Shown: piece after piece, positions 49,584 through 60,145 of the stretch
How positions within the stretch are numbered: position 1 is the stretch's first letter
How the letters are laid out: each line of letters opens with the position of its first letter
Origin: Carallia brachiata
Taxonomy: Eukaryota; Streptophyta; Magnoliopsida; Malpighiales; Rhizophoraceae
Assembly (NCBI GenBank): GCA_021464245.1
Contig: JADCRB010000013.1
Location: forward strand, 999,424-1,063,423
Direction of reading: 5' to 3'
DNA length: 64,000 nucleotides
Notes under the pieces: generated by a model
Told to the model about the DNA's origin: nothing
Database searches by the model: none
What the model saw: only the letters and a program-made list of their open reading frames with translations
Translations under genes and position numbers: made by a program

Positions 49584-50475
49584 CTACTCCAGTAAATGGT
49601 AGGCAGGACGCCACCCATTAATGAATTGTGCCACCGCTAACGAAGTTGCCTCAACGTGTGGACGTGATGGCCCTGTATCCGCAGCATTGTCGAACATAAA
49701 ATTTACGGTCCCGTAGATGTCATATCTGGCGGAAGGATTCGCGACTTGAGTCCACAACATCTAATAACAATAAAGCTTCTCCTTAGTTCATTCTCCACAT
49801 TAATTATATATGTTATAAAAAAATTTAGTTAAAAATATTGAATTGAGATATTTTTATGTTGTTCTTAGTTTATGGGGAAACTGCCATAGAGATACTGTTA
49901 CAAAAGTTGTCATAAACCATTTGCACAGTCTAGATATAAAGTTTTATGTCTGTTACTTCTGTTTCTCCTTCTTTAATAATGACAATTTCGAAAGATAATG
50001 AATCATTATTACCATAATAACTACACTATAGTTATTTCCAAGTCGTTATTGTCTTAATTCTATTATTTATTCTCTTGGTTCAAATTATCTTTTGTATGCA
50101 AAATGCTATAGTATTGTGGTGGTAATAATTGCCATCTACTAAAAATATTTACATCCAATAATCTTCTTTTTTGCTTTGATGTTTTTAGCTAATTAAGTTT
50201 CTTACTTTCTTCCTCATCAACCTACTTCTATTGTTTGTAACATATTGGGGTCTTCAGTTGCCTCACTAGAAAAAATTCTTGCATTTCCATCATCGAAAAG
50301 AGATGCCTCACTATCCTTTAAATCCTGAGTAGCTTAGTCGTTAGCTCTACCACCAATTAAGTTACGACGATTACCGTTTGTTTTCTATGATTCCTGACCT
50401 ATTTGATCAATTTTCACTGATCTGGCCCGTTTTCTCTCCCAGGATTTGCAATGAAAGGAGGTAGATCGAAGTCAA

Positions 50476-50541
50476 ATGCTTAGAACAACGAGTGAGCTTT
50501 ATTTATCAATGCTTAGAAAAACGAGTGAGCTTTATTTATCA
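50476..50541. repeat. Two tandem copies of a 33-bp unit
   Basis: ATGCTTAGAA, then CAACGAGTGAGCTTTATTT, occurs at 50476 and again at 50509 with one or two changes. A small recent tandem duplication of unknown role. Confidence 0.8.
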
Positions 50542-50930
50542 TTCTCATTATTTACTTTTTCGGTTTTTCTTTTTCTTTTCTTTCTTTTGTCTGCCAATTT
50601 CATCGAGGAGTTTTGATGCAAAAATTGATTTTGCAGAGCCTGCGATTGTAGCTGCAAGATTATGGGAATTTTACACTTTTGTTTTGGCCTATTTACTCTT
50701 TACTATTTACTATTTCCTTTTCATGCAAATTTCATCTCTGGTGGTTGATTTGACGACTATAGGAACTATAAGGAGGTGCTTAGGGAACAATTAGAAAAAA
50801 AAAAAAAAAAGCCCAAAAACAAATCAGTTTATGTCATAGGTTTCTTGATAGTGGTTATCATTGACAATTTAGGCTCCAATTAATTGGCTTACCAATTGAA
50901 ATAAGTTTTGGGTTTTTTTTTTTTTTTGGG

Positions 50931-51303
50931 TTGGCAAAGCTGGTGGAGATAAATGAAAGTCAATGACTGACACTGTAAGAATTTTCCTGTCCTGGATCTT
51001 CTAAAGTTTAATTATTTTGTTTTAATTCGAATTAATTTAATAGCTAATATAAAAGAAAGCCCTTTATGTAGCCAAGGCTGACAAAAGAAAGGTTGAATAT
51101 AAGAAGAAGATGATGGCAAATTCCAAGAGCCAGGTTATTATGTACGAGGTTCTAACCATGTGAGAACGTAGTGGTTGTACATGTATATTTTATTTTTTCA
51201 ATGTAAAAGTCTGACTGAAGGTCGAGTCTGAGAAGTTAATGTCCGAGGTCCACAACGAGGATGAGGAAGAGGAAGAGGAAGAGGAAGAGGAGGGCAGAGG
51301 AGA
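50931..51303 (+). pseudogene. HMGB-type chromatin protein pseudogene (C-terminal part)
   Basis: Three short blocks reproduce the end of a plant HMGB protein: 50933-50974 (GKAGGDK, stop, KSMTDT, followed by GTAAG), about 51056-51160 (KALYVAKADKRKVEYKKKM) and about 51224-51303 (ESEKLMSEVHNED followed by an acidic Glu run encoded by GAGGAA repeats). HMGB proteins bend DNA in chromatin through the HMG box; the first two blocks are its third helix and tail. The tryptophan of the GGDKWKS motif is a TGA stop, and the N-terminal half of the box was not found. Retained intron-like gaps mean it came from genomic duplication, not from a processed transcript. Confidence 0.75.
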
Positions 51304-52195
51304 GGTTAGTCGACATGCTGGTTGTTTAAGAATAGATTCATTGAACCGAAAAAATTAGGTGGAGGCACCTTCTATACGTGGATGGGGCTGATCCCAAGAA
51401 AACGTAATCTTCCGATTTTAAGGAGGACGCACACCCAATGGGTTTAAAGTTGAGGTTTACGTCTAAATTGGATTTTTTTAAATATTTTCTCATTCTGGAA
51501 GATTATGCATAGGATTGGATAAGGGAACATAGCATAGTGATGATATATAAAATATGTCAAATTTGATAGTCTAATTAGCCAAGCAACCATTGATAGCAAA
51601 TTCTCTAAAAATATGTTTCATTCAATATTTGCACATACGGAAAAATTATCACATCACTAATCTATGTATTTGAATGATATATTTACATTCTTGAATGGCT
51701 TTTAGTGCTATAATTTGATCAAAAAATTGGATTATTTGCTACAAAATAAAAACTCAAATAAAAGCGTTGAACTCATTGGAATTACGATCACAAAGGTTTA
51801 TGCTAAAAAAAAATCAAATCATAAAATTAAACAAAACCAATTAAAATTATGTCAAAAAAAATATTAAATCAGTGTATATATATAAAGTTTTTCTTATAAT
51901 AAAAAAACGATAATGACACCCCATAGTTTTCTCATAAAAGATTGTAACTGCCAATGTCAAATAGTATATATGAGTTTCAAATCTTATTGAAAACTCAAGT
52001 TAGTTATATAAGAAGTTGATAATTTATTATAAATTATGTTATATATTTGTTTCTTATTAATATAAGATATTATATTATTTCACATGCCCTCTTGACACTT
52101 ATTAAGTATAATTAGCACGTGATATAAGAAAAATGGATTAAAATAGATCAAATACATATATAAAAGACTAAATTATAATGCAGGTACAAGGGCAA

Positions 52196-53098
52196 ATTAA
52201 TGTTTAATATTAGGTTAAATAATATTTATAAATTTTAAATTATACTAAAAATTCAAATTAATAATAATAAAAAATTATAATCATTAATAAATTTATTTTT
52301 TATCAATATAAAAATTACATTCTTATACATGCTAAAAAATATATCAAATTATTACGAGTAAACTCATACTCTATTACTGTTACATACCGCAGCGTCGTAA
52401 GCACTAACTTGGAGAGCCACTGCCTGGGGCTTGGCTGGACCGGTCCAATTCACAAGAGTCATGTCATGTGCAATAAAGTCAGTTCCGGTTGCCGTTGTGG
52501 AGATCTGTGTCCTTTTCACGCGTTCGAATAAATGGGTAATAAATGCATAGTTAAAAATTATAATTTAAATAAATATTTATAATAAGTACAATATAAATGT
52601 CAAGTTGTCTTTTGCTTTGTTTTTTTGATGAGGGAGAGGAGAGTCTTTCTTTATTGGGCTCGTGGCTTAATAAGCCTATTAAGAATTAGTATTAATTTTT
52701 ACCTTAATAGTGAGTCGTACGAATATATAAATAATTAAATTAAAATAAATAAAAGAGTAAATTAAATTTTAATACTACATTAAATAATATTTATAAATCT
52801 TAAATTTTATTAAACATTCAAGTTAATAGTAACAGAAGTTTATAATTATTAATAAACTCATTTCTTATTAATAAATAATATTATATTCTTTCGCATGCCA
52901 AAAAAACATACCAAGTTATAGAAAGGAAATTGATATTGTAGTACTGTTATATACCACGGCGTCGAAAGCACCAACTTGGAGAGCCACTACCTGGCGCTTG
53001 GCTGGACCGGTCCAATTCAAAGTGTCATTTCATGAGCAACAAAGTCAGTTCCGCTGCCGTTGTAGAGACCTGTGGCCGTTCATGCGTCCGAGTAGCTT
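52196..53098. repeat. Tandem duplication, about 567-bp period
   Basis: The segment around the pectinesterase-like exon is present twice: about 52196-52535 and about 52763-53098. Both copies contain the exon plus the same AT-rich flank (AAATAATATTTATAAAT). They differ by many substitutions and small gaps, so the duplication is old. Confidence 0.7.
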
Positions 53099-53736
53099 TT
53101 TCATTATTTTAATCTAACAATTAAGAATCAGTCAAATTGTTAAGGATAACTGATTATGGCCGACTATTTATAGTTTGATTATTGTCCATAATATAATAAT
53201 AATTATTTTTTATATAATAATAATAATAAAATATGGAAAAAAAATAATATTTTATATTATTTTTATTATATATTTTATAAATATGGTTGTAAAAAATTTC
53301 TTTCTTATTACATTATAGATAAATTCTGGTGTGGATTTGTTGGGCAATTTAATGGGGCTCAATTGTTAAACTCTGCTCCAAAAAAGAGTCAAACTGTTAA
53401 ACCGTATGCATAACTAGAAATGAAAAAAAGTTTGTAGTCATATAATTTAGTTATATTATTTTTATAGTGTATTAACTAAATTTTTTTAATTTTTTTTAAA
53501 TTATAATTTAGATTATTACTTAGTTTTTATTAAAATAATATTAAATATATTTAAAATTTAATTTTTAATAAAAAATAAAAAAATAAAATTTAGATCAAAT
53601 ATAATAAAATTATATTGTTATGTAGTACCTTATACAAAAATATGAAGTAAGACTAATTAATTACAAACGGACTCTACATGTGCCATTTTTTTAATCTCCT
53701 TTTTTTTTATAAAAAAAGCCGTACATGTGTGTTGAG

Positions 53737-54230
53737 CAATGTTGTCAGAACCGGACCGGTTATCGAACCGGAAACATTAATGAGTCAAGGTTCAACCGGT
53801 CGAACCGATATTTGAATCGATATTTATTAATATATATATTTATAAAAATAATTTTAAAAAATAATACTTATACATGATTATTAAATATTATTTTTTTAAT
53901 TTTTAAGGATTAAATTGAAAATTTTGATAAATTTAGGACTAAATTGAAAGTTTTGATAAATTTAGGACTAAATTGAAAATTTTAATTAAATTTAAAACTC
54001 AAATTATAATTTAAATAAACATTGGGATCAAATTATAATTTATAAAATTTTATACCGGTTTGAACCGGTTGAACCGGGTCCGATTTTTGACCGATTTTGA
54101 CTGATTTTTGACCGGTTTAAACTGATTTTGATCGGTCCGAATTAAGGGGTAACTGTAACTATAAACCGATCCAGACCTTTGGCCGGTCACCAATTGAATC
54201 GGTCGGACCGACCCGGTTTTGAAAACATTG
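53737..54230 (+). mobile_element. hAT-type MITE, copy 2 (8-bp TSD)
   Basis: A 494-bp element starts CAATGTTGTCAGAACCGG and ends with the inverted counterpart CCGGTTTTGAAAACATTG. The octamer GTGTTGAG is found on both sides (53729-53736 and 54231-54238). The subterminal regions are packed with ACCGG/CCGGT words, and the middle is AT-rich with an internal 28-bp tandem repeat near 53926-53985. This is the best-preserved of the three copies. Confidence 0.9.
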
Positions 54231-54238
54231 GTGTTGAG

Positions 54239-56440
54239 TAGGGTAGCTTTCAGCAGTCATCATCTCCCGCTGCTGAGATTTTTTTTATTGATTTAATCGC
54301 TGCCAAAACTATTGTAATTAATTATATAAAATTTATAAACAAAAGAGGATTAGTTTTATTATATAATTTATAATTTAATAAATTTTTTAAAAAATAAATA
54401 AAAAATTACTCAAAGTCAATGCCACCTCCTCCAATGTCCGTACATCGCTGTTCCATTGCTTTTTTGTTTTTTGACATATCGCTGTTCCATTGCTGCTTTC
54501 ATCATATTCCCCGCAAAATACGCAACCACTACATATTTTTACATTTTAATCTAAAGAAACATATAATTAATGAGTTCTATTAGATGATTGTATTTTAAGT
54601 TAGTTATATAATTTATTTGATAATATTTAATATTAAATTATAAATTTTTTTAAATTAAGTCATTCAATAATTAATATTATTTCTATCTTACTACAAAAAT
54701 TTTATTTATTTAATCTGACCGTGTATTTTTTTAATCAAATTATCTTGTGCAAAGCACACATGTTAAATTATCAAGTTTTTTTTAGCAGCTCTAGTGGTTG
54801 TAAAAAAAAAATGAGAAGCAATCCAACACAAAGGGATAGGGACGGGCGAACAGGGATATACCTGAGTTCAAATAATATTAGATCATCCCCACTGTCAGAT
54901 GAATCAAGAAAATGTATAAAATAAAATCAAGAAAATTTATAAATTCCATCTGAGTCAACGTATCAGATTTCTGTCAGTTATATATATATTTTCCATAAAA
55001 AAAAAATTTCATCGATTACCCAGCAAAATCAGTTATATATATTTATAAATTAAGTTTTATTTTTTTACTTTTTGAATTAATTTTTGATATTCAATTATTA
55101 TTTATATACAAAATTCAGATAAATTGAAGGAAAAGGTATCTTCCTCTATCATTCTTGCCCATCGATTTTCTTATAAAATGAAACTTGGCCTCTTCTCCGG
55201 CCAACAACCAATGAACGTTGACTTATTGTCTTTTTACCAAAATAAAAATGTTAGTTATGCCCGTCCAATCAATTACGGCAACGTTGACGTTTTGATTTAT
55301 TTATTTTTTCTATAAAACAAAAGTATTAATATTTCTGTCCTTTTACACTTTGTTTTGAAAAAGAGAAAAGGAAAGATGGAGACGAAAGGGAAGAAAAAAG
55401 AGAAGATTTTTATATTTAAAATGAACAATGGGAAAAAAGAAAAATATATTTGGTTCACCTTTTATTTTTTCCTGTTCACTTTTATTAAATAACTCTATTA
55501 ATTTTATTATATTAATATAGTACTTTTATTATGACAGTAAAATTAGTATTTTGATATATGTTCTTTTTCTTTACTAGCTTTCTATAATTTTTTAAATAAA
55601 AAATTTTTAATGTTCCTTCAATACATTATTTTTTCCTAAACATAAGAGCAAGAGTGGATGAAAAATTTACCTCACCTATAATTTTCTTGTCTCTCATTTT
55701 CCTTTCTCCTCTTTTCCTCTTCATCTCTTTTCTTATCCAAACACAATACTAAAGAAATTCAAAATTTGAACTTAATCACTAAATTTTGTAAAAAGAGGTA
55801 TAAAATTTATGAAAATAGATCTAAAAAACAGTACTTATTTTTTCAGCCAAGAAAAATGTCTTTTTTATTACTTTGTTGAAGCGAAAACAGACCCAACTTC
55901 CAAGCCTCATGTTCCATGGCCGAATGGAGGTAATTACTATAGTTTTACATTTTTTTTGGTTGTCTCACACGTAGAAACTCATTTGAATCCTATTACTATC
56001 CATCACGTACACATGTTAAATACAAAGAATTTAACCAAGACTTAGGATGAGTAAAAGCCATTCGCTTGAGAACAATTCTGCGATAGGAACTCAATCTGGG
56101 ACTGAAGAAAGGACAATGATTCAATATTTTGTAAATATCACCGTATAGTCAGCTATTTAATTAAAAAAAATTTTGTTTTAAAATAGCTTATTATAAAACT
56201 CAAAAATCAAAATAAAATCAATTTGAACAAATTCATTTATAGACAAATCGATAATTTCAAATGATATGTGGTAGTTTAAACTCGAGACTTGTGATTTTAC
56301 GACCTCTACCATTTACAGCACACGATCAGCCAATATAAATAAGTTGATACCATATTGAGTTTATCAATCAAAAATTTTAGTAGACTTTTGTTCCCACTTG
56401 GGTAGTGAATGTTGTTGAAAATTGAAACCCCGTGGGCAAT
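54239..56440. other. AT-rich intergenic DNA
   Basis: No gene or bounded element was recognised. The open frames here have no family features. Confidence 0.4.
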
Positions 56441-56446
56441 CAGCAT

Positions 56447-56943
56447 ACATATTTTTGCTTCAGCGACGGAGAGAAAGAAGAAGGAAAGCTGCAGGCAGTC
56501 CCCGTGCTTATCTTTGCTAAAGTTTGAGTCTAAATAATTAAGAAAAAGAAAGAAAGCGTGAAAAATTAAAGCTCAGTTTGGGATTCCGAGCTGCAATCAC
56601 ATGCTATCTTGCAGGTTAGCCCTTTCTCTCTCGTCTGTCAAGACCCCTTTTTTTCCTTCATCAATTAGTTAACTTTCATTTCATTATGTCTTTTTCTATA
56701 TGTCAATGACAGACCAAATTGTATTTGTTACTTACAAACACCTAGCAACTTGTTTTTAGACTCTTTCATTTCACTTCTTCTTTTGAGTGAATGGTCTATT
56801 TTCTTGAAATGAAACTCTCAGTATGTGCCACTTTTATGTGGAGAGGTCTTCAATCTTTGCCCATGGCAGCGCACTGTCATCTATCTTTAGAGCCCATATC
56901 TTTGGGTTCAGCAACCAAAACAGTTTTTTTTTTTCCTTTTTTT

Positions 56944-56993
<50 letters not shown>

Positions 56994-59900
56994 CACTAAA
57001 TCACAGTTGAGCTGTTTGCTGAGAAGAGAAAGTTACAAGAAAGATTACTCTGCCTCTGTAGATGTTTATTGTTGTCTCAGAAAGGAAAAAAAAAACCTAC
57101 TTTTGTTTCATTGAAGGTGTCAACATAATCTGTCTAAAGTTACCCCCATGTCTGTTCTTGTCATTTTCAATGTGTTATCACTGAGTTTTGGTGACTAATC
57201 CTCAATTTTATTATTCTTTTTTTTTCTCTGATCTAAAAAGAGACTGCAGATGAATGAATAATCCATTAGCATGAAAAAGGAAAGGGAAAAATAGAATCAA
57301 AGACTTTCGGAAAAAGCATCAAGAACCAACTTAGGCTTTATTTCCATTAACTGAAAAATCTCGCCATTTCTATGTTGGATGGCTTATATTTAATATAATT
57401 TCTTGTTTGTTTCCTTGTTGAAAAAATATAACATACGGCTTAAGGCTTCCATCTGGGACTGAGTGTACTAAGATATAAGTAGGGAAGATGGGATCTCCTT
57501 ACATATTTCTGTTTTTGTGCGAAGAAAAATATTATTCATAATCCATATATGTGTGTGTGTCTTAATGGAATGTTGAAGCCCATGTTATAATTAGGGGAGG
57601 GGGATTTGACGAAATGAAATTGAACTCTCAACTTACTCTTTCAGATATAGTATTAATAAATCAATTATTTTATTCAATCAGTTCAGTATTTATGATGTTG
57701 TTGGTCATCATGGAGTGCATTGAACTTTGCACGCTCAATTTTATCCATGGGCTTAAATATCGAAACACTGCTATCAAATCAAAGTGATGATTGGCATATT
57801 AGCTCTTTGGTTCAACTGAACGTATGGCCGACTGTAAAGGCTGGACAGCATGCTACTAGCTTTTTATGAACCTTGATCATCAGCCTGGCTCTAATTCATT
57901 TTCATTGAGTTTGATCTTATTGTGTGCCTTGGCAATTAAACAGACATATCATAGGATGAAGCCTACACGATAGCTAAGAAAAGCAGTCATGGTTGCTCCA
58001 GTCATTAGCAAACTATAGTAAATTGAACATTTCCTTTCTGTGATTGGTGGCGTATGTTGATGGAACTCTGTTCATTTTAGAGAGGTCTTGGTGCAAGGAG
58101 ACATGTCTTGTCTACTTTAAGGAAAAGTTAAGAGTCCGAAGCGTCGGAGGATATTTAAATGTAACAAATAATTATTTTAAAAAATAACTTTTACTTTTTG
58201 TAATAATAATTTAATATTTGAATTTTTAATTATATAAAATATAAATATTAATTTTTAAAATTGACTGTTTATTATATTCATGTCCTTGACTGCAAAATCC
58301 TTTGCCTCTGCACGGAGCTCTTACTTTAAAGGATAAATGTTAATGGTAAGGAGTTTTGTCTTGAATTTTATCTGTAATGTAATAATAGTGATATTTTATG
58401 TAATAATGGTGATAAAATGAAATAAAAAAATAAATTTTTTTTTATTTTTGTTGCATATTTTGTGAATATAAATGCACAAAATTTCTTACATGTTGCATTA
58501 TAAACAAATTCTCCGGTGATTTTATTGGGTCATAAATGGAACTCTACTTTAAATCCTTTCTGTTGAGTAATCTTCTTTTTTCGGTCAAACTGTTTACCCT
58601 GCTCTTGGGAGCCCCAATAGATTAATCTTCTTTACCTTTTCCTTTTCTCAACTTGTGTGGATAATTGTGTAAACCATCTGATCGCCATATTCTTTTCACA
58701 TATTTTTCTGGAAGTTTAGTTTGTCTTTCCCCATGTATGGACGACAGCTAAATGGCCTTTGGATGGTTGGGCTGTCGTCTTTTTTTTTTTTTTGGATTAG
58801 TTGACTTGGACTAAAATTTCAATTCGTGACTTTTGATCTGAGAGACATTTTAAGTATTAATTTAGTTATAACTCATTATTATGATTTTGGGCCATTGTTA
58901 GCTTTAATAATTTGCTACAAATGAATTCTGTTGGCCGACATAATTACCCATTAAATGCCGATTAATTCGCTATTGAAGGAAATGTTTTGAAAATTAAAAA
59001 AGTCAAAGGTTTAAGATTTAACCAATTTGACAGAAATTTGGATCTGAATCGGTATTTAATAATAAATAAATATTAATTTACTAATTTATTATTAATACAA
59101 ACAATAAAAAATAGCAATTATATATACGATATTTTTTTAGCTGAAAGTTATATTAAACAGTTAAATTTAAAATCTTTTGACAAAAAAAGATAGAAAGCCT
59201 TGATATATGACTAGATTAAAAGTTTGAATAACATTTGTAATTCAATTGCAAATTTAAATAAAACTTAAAGACTCCATAATAATTTAAATAAAATTTTGGG
59301 GTTAAATTATAATTTTGATATTTAAAGTCAAAATTGGTACCACAAATTAGATTGATTTTTTTGATTTTTTTTTGGCCGATTTTAATTGATTTTTCCGAGT
59401 TTAACCAGTTTAAGTGCCACTTGATTTTTTAATCAAATGGAATAGATGGTTTGACCGGTTCACAGTTGAATCCAACTATTTTGTCCCGTTCAGTTTTGAA
59501 AATATTGATTGAATCTCGATTAACATGGTATTTGCATACCATGTTTTATCTTTGAGAATCCCTGATGTCACTTCGTAAAAGTCAGTTATTACCTGCACTA
59601 TTAAAGTATTTTTGAACTGAAAGTGGTCAGGCTATACTGCTGTGATGAGGCCCAATTATGTTTTAATGCAAATCAGATTAACAATGCATTGGTAGACTAC
59701 CTTCATTCTTGTAGTTTTCCTTTCATTCTAACTGAAAATGCCTGCCCTCTTTTTGAAGATGACTAATTACATTATTGACTTCTGCTTGCAAGCTGCTCTA
59801 TGTCACATTGTTCAATTCAGAGCAAAAAATAGCGAGCCTTCAAATATATGAAATGTGTCTTAGAGCAAGCAGTCGTGCAGAGTTTAGCAATTGCTACAAA

Positions 59901-60098
59901 GATTAGACCTTTGTAGGACTAGAAATAGGTTAATTCATGATTATAATCATGAAGCTTGCTTCAGAAAACTGATGTCTATACATTAAATCTACATTTGTTT
60001 TGTCTTTTTTTGGTGATGCAGGTGGAATTTTGAAGCACCAGTAATATGAGCCAAGTGACTGCCAAGAAATTTTGAATTTAAAATGCTGGTAGGATTTC
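56447..60098 (+). promoter_or_regulatory. Probable CBL4 5'UTR exon and long leader intron
   Basis: A GC-richer segment at about 56447-56614 ends in CTTGCAG followed by GTTAGC and looks like a non-coding first exon. An acceptor GATGCAG at 60022 would start the exon with the CBL4 start codon. If so, the leader intron is about 3.4 kb. It contains a (TA)22 microsatellite at 56949-56992, an AT-rich middle and the hAT-like element at 58980-59507. This is inferred from splice-site shape only. Confidence 0.4.
58980..59507 (+). mobile_element. hAT-type MITE, copy 3 (decayed)
   Basis: A 528-bp segment has ends AAATGTTTTGAAAATT and TTTTGAAAATATTG, and internal words (TTGACCGGTTCACAGTTGAA, then AACCAGTTTAAGTGCC) that match the copies at 3.2 and 53.7 kb. 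The flanks ATTGAAGG and ATTGAATC share six of eight bases, consistent with an old 8-bp duplication. Confidence 0.65.
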
Positions 60099-60145
60099 AT
60101 GGGTTGCTTTCGCTCAAAGATAGCCAAACATACACCAGGGTATGA
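60046..60145 (+). promoter_or_regulatory. Two upstream ORFs before and across the CBL4 start
   Basis: If the exon begins at 60022, the leader has a 9-codon uORF at 60046-60075 and a 20-codon uORF at 60083-60145. The second one starts 16 bases before the CBL4 ATG and overlaps it in another frame. Ribosomes using it would miss the CBL4 start, so it could dampen translation. The effect is inferred, not shown. Confidence 0.45.

Larger units (their letters stand above)
49584..53095 (-). pseudogene. Degenerate pectinesterase gene with tandemly duplicated exon
   Basis: On the minus strand an exon-like block (about 52527-52388) reads TGTDFIAHDMTLVNWTGP, then KPQAVALQVSAYDAA, and ends in a GTATGT donor. 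This matches the pectinesterase block around the NTAGP..HQAVAL motif. A second, more damaged copy lies 567 bp upstream in gene order (about 53095-52955), with at least two frame breaks. A last block, 49760-49584, reads RYDIYGTVNFMFDNAAD and later AVAQFINGWRP before a stop, resembling the CDIYGTVDFIFGNA active-site block and the C-terminus. Many blocks in between are missing, and the FIFG core is altered. Pectinesterases de-esterify cell-wall pectin; this copy cannot do so. As I recall, a pectinesterase follows SINAT5 in Arabidopsis, which supports the reading. Confidence 0.55.

Noticed and set aside
51255..51294. GAGGAA run as a simple microsatellite only
   Set aside because: It is in frame with HMGB-like sequence before it and corresponds to the acidic tail of that protein, so it was placed in the pseudogene.
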